From an uncultured Actinomycetes bacterium (GTDB lineage: Bacteria; Actinomycetota; Acidimicrobiia; Acidimicrobiales; RAAP-2), in the NCBI GenBank assembly GCA_903825895.1, contig CAIKCI010000016.1, positions 1 to 64,000 of the forward strand: 64,000 nucleotides of DNA, written 5' to 3'. Each line of letters opens with the position of its first letter. Position 1 is the stretch's first letter. The notes beneath the pieces are model-generated. The model had not been told where the DNA came from. It did no database searches and saw only the letters and a list, made by a program, of their open reading frames with translations. A program made the translations under genes and the position numbers. Positions 34,494 to 44,135 of the stretch are shown here, piece by piece.

Positions 34494-35798
34494 ATGGCAT
34501 GGGATTTTGAGACAGAGCCAGAATTCGAAGAGAAATTGGCATGGATGCGGGAGTTCCTGGTCGCTGAAATCTTTCCCCTGGAAACCCTTGATCTGACCTA
34601 CGACCAAATCGCAGTCGTCATCAAGCCGCTTCAAGAGCAGGTCAAGGAACGTGGCCTTTGGGCTGCGCACCTTCCGCCAGAACTGGGCGGCATGGGCTTT
34701 GGCCAAGTACGACTCGGCTTGATGCATGAGATCTTGGGCCAGAGCCCTTACGGGCCCGTCGTCTTTGGCAGTAACGCGCCCGACTCAGGCAACGCGGAAT
34801 TGTTGGCCGTGGGCATGGAGATGTCGGGTCGCACCGAACACCGAGCTCAGTGGCTTGAGCCGCTCTTGGCCGGTTCGCTTCGCAGTGGATTCTCGATGAC
34901 CGAACCCCACACCGCGGGTTCTGACCCCACGTTATTGAGCACAAGAGCGGTTCTTGATGGTGACGAATGGGTGATCGATGGCCGTAAGTGGTACACAACG
35001 AACGGATCGGTCGCTGACTTTTTTATCGTGATGGCGGTTACCAATCCTGATGTGCACCCCTACCAGGGTTCGTCCATGATTATTGTGCCGGCAACGACTC
35101 CAGGCGTCACGGTACTGCGCGACGTGGGATCGATGGATGACCCCACGGTGACCTACGGCAAGTTCGGAAACCACGCCGAGATTCTCTATGAGTCAGTGCG
35201 CGTTCCCAAAGACAACTTGGTCGGCAATGAAGGTGATGGATTCCAATTGGCGCAAGCTCGCTTGGGACCTGGACGCATCCATCACTGCATGCGCTGGCTC
35301 GGCCAATCTCAGCGCGCATTCGACATGATGTGCGAGCGAGCAGTTTCTCGCTTTACTCACGGTACCTTGCTGTCAGAAAAGCAGACCGTTCAAAACTGGA
35401 TCGCCGACTCTATGGCCGAGATGCATGCGGCTCGGTTGATGACGCTCCATGCTGCGTGGAAGATGGACAAGGTTGGCGCCCGAGCAGCGCGCGTTGAGAT
35501 TGCGATGATCAAGTACTTCGGGGCTCAGGTGCTTTACAACGTGATCGATCGATCGCTCCAGACCTATGGATCGTTGGGCTATTCATCCGATATGCCGCTC
35601 GAGGCGATGTATCGAGCCGCGCGTGCCGCTCGAATCTACGACGGTCCTGATGAAGTGCATCGCCAAACCGTGGCGCGCTCAATGCTGAAGAGCTACGAAC
35701 CTCGTGAGACGCCCACGGATCACATCCCCACCCGGAAAGCCGCGGCGCAGGAAAAGTTTGCCGCCATGCTGGAGTTCATGGCCGCGAGCGAAGGGTAG
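34494..35798 (+). CDS. Acyl-CoA dehydrogenase (ACAD10/11-like)
   Basis: This 434-residue dehydrogenase has GFSMTEPHTAGSDPTLLSTR, GRKWYTTNGSVADFFIVMAV, GPGRIHHCMRWLGQSQRAFD and RAARIYDGPDEVHRQTVARS. The length and the YDGPDEVH C-terminus follow the group containing the ACAD10/11 dehydrogenase domain; the aspartate there is the candidate catalytic base. The ATG at 34494 has GGAG six bases upstream and is preferred over an upstream in-frame start at 34446. It is divergent from bioB and convergent with the P450 (three bases between stops). The substrate is unknown. Confidence 0.85.
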   Translation: MAWDFETEPEFEEKLAWMREFLVAEIFPLETLDLTYDQIAVVIKPLQEQVKERGLWAAHLPPELGGMGFGQVRLGLMHEILGQSPYGPVVFGSNAPDSGNAELLAVGMEMSGRTEHRAQWLEPLLAGSLRSGFSMTEPHTAGSDPTLLSTRAVLDGDEWVIDGRKWYTTNGSVADFFIVMAVTNPDVHPYQGSSMIIVPATTPGVTVLRDVGSMDDPTVTYGKFGNHAEILYESVRVPKDNLVGNEGDGFQLAQARLGPGRIHHCMRWLGQSQRAFDMMCERAVSRFTHGTLLSEKQTVQNWIADSMAEMHAARLMTLHAAWKMDKVGARAARVEIAMIKYFGAQVLYNVIDRSLQTYGSLGYSSDMPLEAMYRAARAARIYDGPDEVHRQTVARSMLKSYEPRETPTDHIPTRKAAAQEKFAAMLEFMAASEG

Positions 35799-35801
35799 CA
35801 A

Positions 35802-36992
35802 TCAGTGGAAGGTGAGTGCGGCGTGGTCGATGCCAGCGATAATTGGACTGGGCGACAACTCGACGGGGCCTGAAATCTCAAACGACGTATAGCGATCGAG
35901 CATTTCCTCTAAGACAATTCTGAGCTCGAGACGAGCCAAGGAAGCGCCCAAACAGAAGTGCGTCCCAAAGCCGAAACTCACGTGAGGATTGGGATGACGC
36001 GTGATGTCAAAGGATTCTGCGGTAGGGCCAAAGGCGGCAGGGTCCCGATTCGCCGCGGCGTAGATCATCAAGACGGGGTCCCCCGACGCAAGAGCGACGC
36101 CTCCGAGAGTGGTGTCGTGTGTTGCGGTGCGCATGAATGAGATGACCGCCGTTGTCCAGCGAAGAATCTCTTCGACGGCCGAGGGAATCAGACTTCGGTC
36201 ATTACGCAGTTGCTCCCACTGTTCTGGGTGCTGCGCCAAGGCCAAGAGGCCTCCCGAAATACTGTTGCGAGTGGTTTCATTGCCGGCAACCAGCAACTGA
36301 ATCAAAAACATCGCCAGCTCGGGCTCTCCTAAGAGATCTCCATCAATCTCGGCGGTGGCCAACTGTGAGACAACGTCTGAGGTGGGCGAAGCCCTCCGGT
36401 CAGTAGCGAGGGTGATGAGGTACTCCCACATCTCCATCTGGTGCTGACCTCGTTCTTCGTCCGTCATATTTCCCGTCCCGGGAATTGATGCTTCAGACCA
36501 GTCGAAAAATCGAGGCCACTGCTCTGTATCAGCCCCGAGAAGGGAGCAGATGACTTGAAGCGGAAAGGGAACCGAGAAGCGATGCACAAAATCAATAGAT
36601 TCATGAAGGGGTACGTCACCGAGAAGTCGCTGTGCCATGGCACGAACGTCAGCATCGAGGGAGCGAACTTCGGTGGGCTTGAAACTTGGCTGGACGAGGC
36701 GTCGATAGCGTGTGTGTGCTGGTGGGTCGGTGTGCATCATCGTTGGAGGACTTTCGTAGATGACACCAATCTCATCGGTGATAATCCCACCGCCTGAACG
36801 GAAGCGACCCGGATCAGTTGAGATTTCATTCACGAGCGCGTGTGACGTAACGGCCCAGAATCCTTTCGATGCGCACCATGCGACGGGAGCCTCTTCTCGC
36901 AATGTTCGATAGAGGGGGAAGGGGTCATTGGCATACAACGCGGGATCGAGAAGTTGTTCGGTGAGCGCGTTGGCTGGATGCTCAATCGTCAT
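35802..36992 (-). CDS. Cytochrome P450
   Basis: This 396-residue soluble bacterial P450 has the I-helix oxygen-binding motif AGNETTR, the ExxR helix VEEILRW and the heme-thiolate loop FGFGTHFCLGASLARLE. The heme loop is close to that of CYP142, which oxidises the terminal side-chain carbon of cholesterol in mycobacteria, and the ETTRNSISGG region recalls CYP125. A steroid 26-hydroxylase role is therefore possible, but no KstR-type box precedes it and the family cannot be fixed by eye. The ATG at 36992 has GGGGGT eight bases upstream and is chosen over one 33 bases earlier. Confidence 0.85.
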   Translation of the reverse strand: MTIEHPANALTEQLLDPALYANDPFPLYRTLREEAPVAWCASKGFWAVTSHALVNEISTDPGRFRSGGGIITDEIGVIYESPPTMMHTDPPAHTRYRRLVQPSFKPTEVRSLDADVRAMAQRLLGDVPLHESIDFVHRFSVPFPLQVICSLLGADTEQWPRFFDWSEASIPGTGNMTDEERGQHQMEMWEYLITLATDRRASPTSDVVSQLATAEIDGDLLGEPELAMFLIQLLVAGNETTRNSISGGLLALAQHPEQWEQLRNDRSLIPSAVEEILRWTTAVISFMRTATHDTTLGGVALASGDPVLMIYAAANRDPAAFGPTAESFDITRHPNPHVSFGFGTHFCLGASLARLELRIVLEEMLDRYTSFEISGPVELSPSPIIAGIDHAALTFH

Positions 36993-37077
36993 TGCAGTTG
37001 ACCCCCAAGATCGTTTCTCTTTCAAGATTTCTTCTTCTTGCCTAGCACTCTAGGGGCAGAGGTCTCTCGGTTCGCAA

Positions 37078-38073
37078 CTACCCGAGATACGACGAAGTGA
37101 CATGAGCTAGATACGCCAGAAGATCTTCGCCTTGGCGGGCCAAGGTGTGCTCATTCACGCGGGTTTTCTTCAGGCGATAGAGAGAGCGAGGCTCTCGATC
37201 CAGCCAGAGTTGGCCGCCTTGAGGTTCCCCGGGAGCCTGCGTTGCCAGCCACACCAAGGTGTCAACTCCCTGCTTTGGGCTTCGTAACAAGGGCCCCATG
37301 ACTTTTTGAAAAATTGGGAGTGATTCACTGATCCCTGGGGTGGCGGTCCATCCGGGATGCACCGCACAGAAGGTTCTGTGGTGGGGGAGTTCGTGCGTTT
37401 GCCAGGCTAGGTTGAGGACGACTTGGGCTCGTTTTGCTCGGGCATAGGCAACCGAACCCTTGTACGACGTGGGGTCCATCTCCAGATGGGCGAGATCAAA
37501 CGCTTCGCTATACATCCCGCCTGAGGTCATGGTGATGACCTTGCTCTGGTCCGCCTGCTCCATGACGCTCGCAAGGCGAGTCGTCAGCACAAAAGGGCTC
37601 AAAAGGTGAACCGCAAGCGTGGTCTCGAATCCTTGGGGTGTGGTGGTGTGGCTTGCTAACAGTGCCCCAGCGTTATTGATGAGGACATCAATTGCGTCAT
37701 AGCTGCTCGAAAGCCGATCGGCGAGAGCGACCGTTTGATTCAGGTCCGCTAAGTCTGCTTGTTCTATTGCCACAGAGCCACCGGATGCAGTGATGTTTGC
37801 GGCCACTGCATCAAGGCGAGCTTGGTTACGCCCAACGATGATCACGTGGCATTCAAGGGCGGCGAGTTCGAGAGCAGCCTCTTTTCCTAAGCCCGAACTT
37901 GCACCAGTCACCACAACGACTCGTCCCGGCGTCGGCTTGGGAGCGACCCAGTGCGCGGTGCGAGATCTGATCGAGGGCCCAATACGCGTAAAGCTTCCGA
38001 TCACACCGGCTTCGAGACTGCGATCGACCAGGGTGCCAAAGGGCGACGACGTTGAACGAGAAGAATGGCTCAC
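37078..38073 (-). CDS. Short-chain dehydrogenase/reductase
   Basis: This 331-residue NAD(P)-dependent oxidoreductase has an N-terminal extension of about 45 residues. Its Rossmann motif is VVVTGASSGLGKEAA; NNAGALLAS follows, then a serine in ITMTSGGMYSE and the YxxxK pair in YARAKRAQ. The catalytic Ser-Tyr-Lys set is complete. HPGWTATPG after it is typical of the retinol-dehydrogenase/WWOX-like group. The C-terminus ends with a short helical extension. The substrate is not predictable. It is the last gene before the P450 on the same strand, with an 85-base gap. Confidence 0.85.
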   Translation of the reverse strand: MSHSSRSTSSPFGTLVDRSLEAGVIGSFTRIGPSIRSRTAHWVAPKPTPGRVVVVTGASSGLGKEAALELAALECHVIIVGRNQARLDAVAANITASGGSVAIEQADLADLNQTVALADRLSSSYDAIDVLINNAGALLASHTTTPQGFETTLAVHLLSPFVLTTRLASVMEQADQSKVITMTSGGMYSEAFDLAHLEMDPTSYKGSVAYARAKRAQVVLNLAWQTHELPHHRTFCAVHPGWTATPGISESLPIFQKVMGPLLRSPKQGVDTLVWLATQAPGEPQGGQLWLDREPRSLYRLKKTRVNEHTLARQGEDLLAYLAHVTSSYLG

Positions 38074-38131
38074 ACCCCGATCCTAAAGGTCGCGTCGAAG
38101 AGTAAGGACTTGCTTGCGAGATCTCGGACGA

Positions 38132-39100
38132 TCAGTATGCTGATGGGCTGAGCGCCCGGACCGCATCGCCAAGATCCACGCCGATTGGGATGACGGCAAT
38201 ATTTGGAATGGTCACGCCAGCGTCCACGTAGCGAGCGATGTGCGCTCGACACTGATCGAAGGATCCATGAATGATCAGATCATCGATGACCTCAGTGGGG
38301 ATAACCTCAAGGGCCCGCTTGCGATCCCCTGCTTCCCAAGCCTCCCACATCGGCTCAAGCGCTTCGCCTCGGCCGAGCCAACGGTGGAACGCAGCATAGG
38401 CATCGACGTTGAGATATGCCGTAATCATGCGCCGGCCGATGGCATGAGCCATCTCGGTGTCTTCGATGGGAAGAACAAACAAGCGTGCGGTGACCTCAAT
38501 ATCAGGCCCCGTTTCATCCAGCACGGTGGTGACGTCGTTGGCGCTCAACCAGTTCAGAATCACCCCGTCGGCTTCTTTGGCTGCGAGATGAAGCATGCCC
38601 GGACGTAACGCAGCGAGAAAGATTTTTGGTTGGACGGGAACGGGTCGCCCTAAGCGAAATCCTTTCACTTCGAAGGTCTCATAGATTTCGGTGACTTTTT
38701 CACCGGTCAATGCTTGGCGCAAGAACCGCAGCGTGTCACGAGTACGGGCGTAGGGCTTTTCATACGCGATGCCATTCCAACGGTTCACGATCACTGGACT
38801 CGATGCGCCAAGGCCAAAGGTAAAGCGACCAGGTGCGGCTTCGGCCAGCGAAGCAACCGTTTGCGCCAACAGCGCAGGACCACGGGTATAGGCCGGCGCG
38901 ATGGCCACGCCGAGATTGAGCGACGGTTCCCACGCAGCGGCCAGGGTCAATGGCGTAAAGCCATCGGTGCCATCGGCCTCGGCGGACCAGACGTCGGTGT
39001 AGCCCAGTTCGACAAGTTCTCGAAACCAATGCTGATGATCATGGAGTGCAACGCCGTCGAAGGGGATGGTGATGCCGTAACGAGAAGGTGATGAATCCAT
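38132..39100 (-). CDS. LLM-class oxidoreductase, probably F420-dependent
   Basis: This 322-residue luciferase-like TIM barrel has LVELGYTDVWSAEADGTDGF, APGRFTFGLGASSPVIVNRW, PVQPKIFLAALRPGMLHLAA and KEADGVILNWLS. It is a third member of the family in this window and closest in style to the 15087-16124 protein. F420 use is the usual property of this actinobacterial group and is not provable from sequence here. It stands alone between the SDR and PPK2 genes, with no operator box that I could see. Confidence 0.82.
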   Translation of the reverse strand: MDSSPSRYGITIPFDGVALHDHQHWFRELVELGYTDVWSAEADGTDGFTPLTLAAAWEPSLNLGVAIAPAYTRGPALLAQTVASLAEAAPGRFTFGLGASSPVIVNRWNGIAYEKPYARTRDTLRFLRQALTGEKVTEIYETFEVKGFRLGRPVPVQPKIFLAALRPGMLHLAAKEADGVILNWLSANDVTTVLDETGPDIEVTARLFVLPIEDTEMAHAIGRRMITAYLNVDAYAAFHRWLGRGEALEPMWEAWEAGDRKRALEVIPTEVIDDLIIHGSFDQCRAHIARYVDAGVTIPNIAVIPIGVDLGDAVRALSPSAY

Positions 39101-39139
39101 GCAATAAGCCTGTCAGGTCAACGCGGTGCTCGCCACTCG

Positions 39140-39931
39140 CTACACGCTGGAGGCGTTGTAGTCGTCCCCTCGAGAATCAGGAACCTCAATGCCTGCCGCT
39201 CGCATGCCTTGTTCGATTCGCAGATTCAGTGTTTCAAGAATGTTTACACGCGTAGTTCGCTTGGCGTCAGCACCGATCACGTCCCAAGGGGCTTCGATCG
39301 TCGAGGTGCGCTGAATCATCTCATCCATGGCTATCTCATACTCATGACGTTTGGCGCGGTTGCGCCAGTCTTCGTCCGTGAGCTTCCAGCGCTTCAGTGG
39401 ATCTGCTTGACGAGCGTCGAAACGTTGGAGTTGTTCTTCATCAGAGATATGGAGCAAGAACTTCACAATGATCGTGCCGTCGTGGACGAGGGAGCGTTCG
39501 AATGCGTTGATTTCATCGTAGGCACGCTCCCATTGTGTGGGTTCGATCAAGGACTCGACTCGTTCGACAAGCACTCGGCCATACCAAGAACGGTCAAAGA
39601 CGGTCATGCCGCCGCTCCCGGGAAGATGTGGCCAAAAGCGCCAAAGAAAATGGTGGCGACCTTCGCGTTCGCTGGGGGCAGCGAACGAGGCAACCGAGAG
39701 GTGGCGTGGGTCAAGTGCAGAACTGAGCCGGCGAATAGCTCCACCTTTTCCTGCCGCATCCCATCCTTCGAACAAGACGACGACCCCGGGACCAAGCTCA
39801 TGCGGTTCAAGGAGTCCGGCATTGATAAGTCGGAGGTGGAGTTGTCGACGGCCGGCCAATTTGAGCCGCGCCTCTTCTTCCTCTTTGGAAATTTGACCTT
39901 CCATCACGACGTCATTAAGGCGGGTCCCCAT
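39140..39931 (-). CDS. ppk2: Polyphosphate kinase 2 family protein
   Basis: This 263-residue PPK2 enzyme moves phosphate between polyphosphate and nucleotides. Walker A lies in LFEGWDAAGKGGAIRRL and Walker B in TVFDRSWYGRVLVERVE. The lid region RWKLTDEDWRNRAKRHEYE and PWDVIGADAKRTTRVNILET complete the family pattern. Whether it phosphorylates NMP, NDP or both cannot be read by eye. The start at 39931 is the longest option; an ATG at 39904 is possible. It fits with the pst operon and the polyphosphate glucokinase in the same window as part of phosphate storage and use. Confidence 0.9.
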   Translation of the reverse strand: MGTRLNDVVMEGQISKEEEEARLKLAGRRQLHLRLINAGLLEPHELGPGVVVLFEGWDAAGKGGAIRRLSSALDPRHLSVASFAAPSEREGRHHFLWRFWPHLPGSGGMTVFDRSWYGRVLVERVESLIEPTQWERAYDEINAFERSLVHDGTIIVKFLLHISDEEQLQRFDARQADPLKRWKLTDEDWRNRAKRHEYEIAMDEMIQRTSTIEAPWDVIGADAKRTTRVNILETLNLRIEQGMRAAGIEVPDSRGDDYNASSV

Positions 39932-39978
39932 AGGGCGACGCTACCTCCTGCGAGCGGCTCTGCTCAGGTCGACAGTTC

Positions 39979-40770
39979 TTAGGTGGATTCTGGCGTCCAG
40001 GTGAACAACGGGGTTCGTTTTTCCTTATATGCCGCCAACCCTTCGTCAAGGTCGTTCGCGTCAGCAAGGAAACGTTTCCATCTTTCAGTAAGTTGACTCG
40101 GCGAGGACGTCGTTTCTTGCGCGAGAACTTCCTTGACGTGGAGCTGGGTCAGCAGCGATCGAGAGGCCACCGTCGCAACTAATTTTCTCAGCGAATTCTC
40201 GAAGGCATCGCTGTCTACGAGGTAATCGATGAGGCCCAATCTCAAGGCTTCAGTGGCGTCGATGGTGTCCCCCGTAAACAGCAGGCGCTTTGCAGCACTG
40301 ACACCCACGAGCTGAGCAGTGCGCTCAATCGACAGAGAGGGATAGAGGACCCCAAGTTTTGCTGGCGTGATTCCAAAGCGAGCAGAGGTGTCGCTGATCC
40401 GCAGATCACAAGCGAGGGCTAGTTGACACCCTCCACCGATGCAGTTTCCCCGAATGGCAGCGATCGTGGGACGTGGGAACGTGGCAAGTGCAAGTTCGGC
40501 ACGATCATTCATGGCTCGGTAGCCGTCTTCTACACCGACGTCATTGAGCGAAGCCCCAAGCGAATCGATGTCGGCCCCAGAACAAAAGTGTGCTCCCTCT
40601 CCGACCACGACGAGGGCACGACAGCCTTGGCCGAGAGCATGGGCAAGAAGTTCAGGGAGCGCTGCCCACATCTCAAAGCTCAGGGCGTTCTGTTTGTCAG
40701 GGCGGGCAAGGCTCAAGGTGGCGACGAACTCGTCAGAGACATTGAGGGAGAGGAACTCGTGTTGATGCAT
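39979..40770 (-). CDS. Enoyl-CoA hydratase/isomerase family protein
   Basis: This 263-residue crotonase-fold protein has the first oxyanion loop AHFCSGADIDSLG and the second GNCIGGGCQLALACDLRIS. FGITPAKLGVLYPSLSIER follows; the first catalytic glutamate expected in the FGxPE motif is alanine, so it may be an isomerase, hydrolase or other crotonase rather than a classical hydratase. The C-terminal trimer helix WKRFLADANDLDEGLAAYKE is typical. It lies between PPK2 and a sulfatase on the same strand. The substrate is unknown. Confidence 0.85.
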   Translation of the reverse strand: MHQHEFLSLNVSDEFVATLSLARPDKQNALSFEMWAALPELLAHALGQGCRALVVVGEGAHFCSGADIDSLGASLNDVGVEDGYRAMNDRAELALATFPRPTIAAIRGNCIGGGCQLALACDLRISDTSARFGITPAKLGVLYPSLSIERTAQLVGVSAAKRLLFTGDTIDATEALRLGLIDYLVDSDAFENSLRKLVATVASRSLLTQLHVKEVLAQETTSSPSQLTERWKRFLADANDLDEGLAAYKEKRTPLFTWTPEST

Positions 40771-40859
40771 GCTTTGTTCTTATCCGATGATGAAGGGTGT
40801 TCGCGTGATGGAGCAACGTGTCACGATGCACTGAACGACTCGATGAAAGATGTTTTGCG

Positions 40860-43124
40860 TTATTCCATCGCCAATTCGGCACTGGCTTGGGCAGCCAGAT
40901 CAGCTCCGTCTCGCTTCACGGGAAGTTCAAAACGCACGAGGTGGATCTCCCCTGAGAATGGGAACGAGCCTGTGTAGTCGCTGCAGACTTGCGAAAGCCG
41001 GTCGCAGCCGAGGTCCATACCGGTGGAGCCCAAAATTCGCACCAGGGTCGGGATTGGCCCACGAGCAAGATCCACACCGTCGGCGGTGAGCACGATATCT
41101 CCAGCCGGGCCGATACGTTCAAAGCGCACTCCGATTTGATGAGCCCCAGGAGTCAGGGTCAACGGCGACGAGATGCGAGTAAGCGATCCGAGAGCGTTGT
41201 AAACGAAGGTCAAGGTGTTGTCCTTGAGATAGAACGAGTGGCCCACGTTATGAGAGCCTCGTGCGTAGAGCACCCCTTCGTCGCCGGCAGAAACCGTGAC
41301 GTCAACGGTGAGCACAAATGGGCGAGCACTGAGCTGTGGCGCCGCATCGGCCGGAATGTGGCTGATGGGAGGGAAATATTCATAGGTCTTGCGCGCATGG
41401 GGGCTCCCAGGTCGTGGGGGTGCGCCAAAGAGTTCAATGCTTCGATCGTCTAATGGAAGAACGCCATTGTGCTCGGCTTCACTCCACCACAATGCGATCA
41501 TCTCTTCAAGTTTCTCGGGGTGCTTTCCAGCCAGGTTCGTGCATTCAGAAAAGTCATCCGGAAGATAAAAGAGTTCCCAGTTGTCATCCTCAAACGGGGT
41601 GCCACTTTGATGCCACGTCACAGCCTTCCAACCATCGGCGTAGATGCCACGATGGCCCATCTGTTCGAAGTACTGCACTGATCGAGGAGGCTGAGCATCG
41701 CTATCATTGAAGGTCCCAGCCATCGATGCACCAGCCAACGGGATCTGCTCGATGCCATGGAAGATTTCGGGCATGTCGACTCCGGCGATGTCTAACACCG
41801 TTGCCGCAAGGTCAACAGCGTGGACGAACTGGGGACGAACCTCTCCGTTGGGTGCAATGCCCTTTGGCCACCGAATCACAAGGGGATCGCGGACCCCGCC
41901 GCCGTAGGTGTTTTGTTTGTACCACTTGAGGGGGCTGTTTCCAGCTTGCGCCCAGCCCCAGGGGTAGTTCGAGTGGCTGTGGGGCCCCCCAATATCGTCG
42001 AGTCGGTTCGCCACAATGTCCGCCACGTCTTCGCCGATGCCGTTAAAGAAGCTGAACTCATCCATGACACCGTAAGCCCCGCCTTCTTGGCTGGCCCCAT
42101 TGTCAGACAGCACGCAGATCAAGGTGTCATCAAGGATCCCCATCTCGTCGAGAAATGCGACGAGGCGACCGATCTGTGCATCGGTGTGTTCGAGCATGGC
42201 AGCGAATGCTTCTTGAAGGCGGTTGGCAAACCGCTGGTGGTCATCTGAGAGATCCTCCCAAGGAGGCACTCCCCAGTTGCGAGGGGCTAGGTCGGTGGCG
42301 TCGGGCACGATACCGATTTCGAGTTGACGGGCAAACCACTCTCGTCGAATGTCTTCGTAGCCCTCATCGAACGCTCCGCGCCAGGCGTCACGAAATTCCT
42401 GTGGCGACTGATGGGGAGCGTGCATTGCACCAAAGGCAAGATAGAGAAAGAACGGACGATCAGGTCGCACCGAGCGAAGGTCTCGAATCCATCCCATTGA
42501 CTGATCCACGATGTCTTCGCTGACGTGATAGCCATCTTCGGGAAGTCCTGGAGGATCAATATGGTGATTGTCTTCAGTCAGTTCTGGAAAGAACTGATCG
42601 GTTTCACCTTGCAAGAAGCCGTAATAGCGATCGAAACCTTTTTGCAATGGCCAATTGTCGTGGGGCCCCGCAGCTGAGCACTCCTCCATGGGGGCTAAGT
42701 GCCATTTGCCTGCGGCGTAGGTTGCGTAGCCCTCCTCTCGCAGAAGTTCTGGAACGGTGGCGGCGTGAGGCGTAATCCCTCCGCGCATATGGGGAAAGCC
42801 GGTGTTCCAGTTCGAGATCCCGCGCATGCCGACGCTGTGGTGGTTTCGACCGGTCAAAAGACAAGCTCTCGTGGGGGAGCACAGTGCGGTGGTGTGGAAG
42901 TTGTTGTAGCGAATGCCTTCGCCAGCCAGTCGGTCAATTGCTGGCGTCTTCAGGAGTGATCCATAACAACCAAAGTGAGAAAAGCCCACATCATCAAGGA
43001 CGATCATGACGACGTTGGGTTTGGCCGCCCCCGAGTGCGGTTCGGGCCACGAGGGGGTGGAGTCGGACAAGGTCTTACCGATCACGCCAGGAAAGTTGGG
43101 TTCACCGTGGGTTAGTCGGGCCAT
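40860..43124 (-). CDS. Arylsulfatase-type sulfatase
   Basis: This 754-residue alkaline-phosphatase-superfamily sulfatase has metal-binding Asp44-Asp45 (VMIVLDDVGFSHFG) and the formylglycine motif ALCSPTRACLLTGRNHH, where Cys82 would be oxidised (C-x-P-x-R, Arg86). Further metal and sulfate contacts lie in YAAGKWHL and VLSDNGASQEGG. After the catalytic part, a beta-rich C-terminal domain of about 150 residues (FVLTVDVTVSAGDEGVLYAR) follows, as in the large arylsulfatases. No signal peptide is obvious, so it may be cytoplasmic. No formylglycine-generating enzyme is encoded in the window. It would release sulfate from an aryl or steroid ester. Confidence 0.9.
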   Translation of the reverse strand: MARLTHGEPNFPGVIGKTLSDSTPSWPEPHSGAAKPNVVMIVLDDVGFSHFGCYGSLLKTPAIDRLAGEGIRYNNFHTTALCSPTRACLLTGRNHHSVGMRGISNWNTGFPHMRGGITPHAATVPELLREEGYATYAAGKWHLAPMEECSAAGPHDNWPLQKGFDRYYGFLQGETDQFFPELTEDNHHIDPPGLPEDGYHVSEDIVDQSMGWIRDLRSVRPDRPFFLYLAFGAMHAPHQSPQEFRDAWRGAFDEGYEDIRREWFARQLEIGIVPDATDLAPRNWGVPPWEDLSDDHQRFANRLQEAFAAMLEHTDAQIGRLVAFLDEMGILDDTLICVLSDNGASQEGGAYGVMDEFSFFNGIGEDVADIVANRLDDIGGPHSHSNYPWGWAQAGNSPLKWYKQNTYGGGVRDPLVIRWPKGIAPNGEVRPQFVHAVDLAATVLDIAGVDMPEIFHGIEQIPLAGASMAGTFNDSDAQPPRSVQYFEQMGHRGIYADGWKAVTWHQSGTPFEDDNWELFYLPDDFSECTNLAGKHPEKLEEMIALWWSEAEHNGVLPLDDRSIELFGAPPRPGSPHARKTYEYFPPISHIPADAAPQLSARPFVLTVDVTVSAGDEGVLYARGSHNVGHSFYLKDNTLTFVYNALGSLTRISSPLTLTPGAHQIGVRFERIGPAGDIVLTADGVDLARGPIPTLVRILGSTGMDLGCDRLSQVCSDYTGSFPFSGEIHLVRFELPVKRDGADLAAQASAELAME

Positions 43125-43223
43125 GGAAGAAGTGTAGACCGCGTCGGAAAACAGCTACAGTTCCCTCCTATTTGTCTCATGTAATAAGGTCGGCATTGCT
43201 AGGCGAGAAAGGATCAAGGAACC

Positions 43224-44135
43224 ATGATGGAGTACCTGCGCACACCAGACGATCGGTTCCAAGATCTCCCAGGCTACGACTTTGCTCCCAACTATCTCGA
43301 CATCCCTACCGAAGACGGCACGTCCCTTCGCGTCCACCATCTGGATGAAGGCCCAAGCGACGGACCAGTCGTTCTCTTGCTCCACGGCGAGCCCTCATGG
43401 TCCTATCTCTATCGCCACATGATCCCGGTCCTGGTGAACGGTGGCGCTCGCTGTATCGCTCCCGACCTCGTGGGGTTTGGTCGTTCTGATAAGCCCACGC
43501 AGCAGTCGGACTACTCCTTTGAAGGTCATGTCGCCTGGCTGACAAGCCACGTCCTTGATGCCCTGGAGCTGAAGGACATCACGATGGTGGGCCAAGACTG
43601 GGGAGGCATGCTTGGCCTTCGCCTTGTGGCGGCTCACCCTGAACGTTTTGCGCGCGTCGTCGTTGCGAACACAGGACTTCCCGATGGCACAGCCCCGATG
43701 ACCGATGCATTCTTGGCGTGGCAGAACTTTGCTGCGACGGCGGAGGACTTTCCTGTTGGCGTCATCGTCAACGGGGGTTCAGCAACGGACCTCTCGCCTG
43801 AGGTCATCGCTGCCTACGATGCACCCTTTCCCTCCGACGAGTACAAGGCGGGTGCCCGAGTGTTCCCGAGTCTGGTGCCGACATCAACCGAGAGTCCGTC
43901 AGCGAAAGAAAACGGAAAAGCATGGACCACCCTCCGGAACTTTTCAAAGCCCGTGATCTGTGCGTTCTCAGATGCCGATCCGATCACGAAGAATGGGTTC
44001 AAAGTGTTCCTTAGAGAAATCGCTGGAGCGCAGGGTCGAGAGAACATCACCATCGAAGGCGGAGGTCACTTCCTCCAAGAGGACCGAGGTCCTGACCTTG
44101 CGGCCGTCGTGCTTGATGCTCTGAGGGAGCACTAG
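43224..44135 (+). CDS. Haloalkane dehalogenase-like alpha/beta hydrolase
   Basis: This 303-residue alpha/beta hydrolase closely follows subfamily I haloalkane dehalogenases: RTPDDRFQDLPGYDFAPNY at the N-terminus, LLLHGEPSWSYLYRHM (Glu56), the nucleophile Asp125 in GQDWGG with Trp126 for halide binding, and the base His282 in GGGHFLQED. These enzymes replace halogen with hydroxyl by hydrolysis. AAGGA precedes the ATG at 43224; an ATG follows directly as an alternative. The stop shares one base with the next start (TAGTG), placing it in an operon with an SRPBCC protein and a sulfatase. Confidence 0.85.
   Translation: MMEYLRTPDDRFQDLPGYDFAPNYLDIPTEDGTSLRVHHLDEGPSDGPVVLLLHGEPSWSYLYRHMIPVLVNGGARCIAPDLVGFGRSDKPTQQSDYSFEGHVAWLTSHVLDALELKDITMVGQDWGGMLGLRLVAAHPERFARVVVANTGLPDGTAPMTDAFLAWQNFAATAEDFPVGVIVNGGSATDLSPEVIAAYDAPFPSDEYKAGARVFPSLVPTSTESPSAKENGKAWTTLRNFSKPVICAFSDADPITKNGFKVFLREIAGAQGRENITIEGGGHFLQEDRGPDLAAVVLDALREH

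Noticed and set aside
34434-34727. N-terminal extension of bioB
   Set aside because: The 98 extra codons run antisense through the start of the acyl-CoA dehydrogenase gene; the ATG at 34433 gives a normal BioB.
35802-36992. Naming the P450 as CYP125 or CYP142
   Set aside because: The heme loop is suggestive of CYP142 and part of the I-helix region of CYP125, but no operator box or gene linkage supports either, and eye alignment cannot settle the family.
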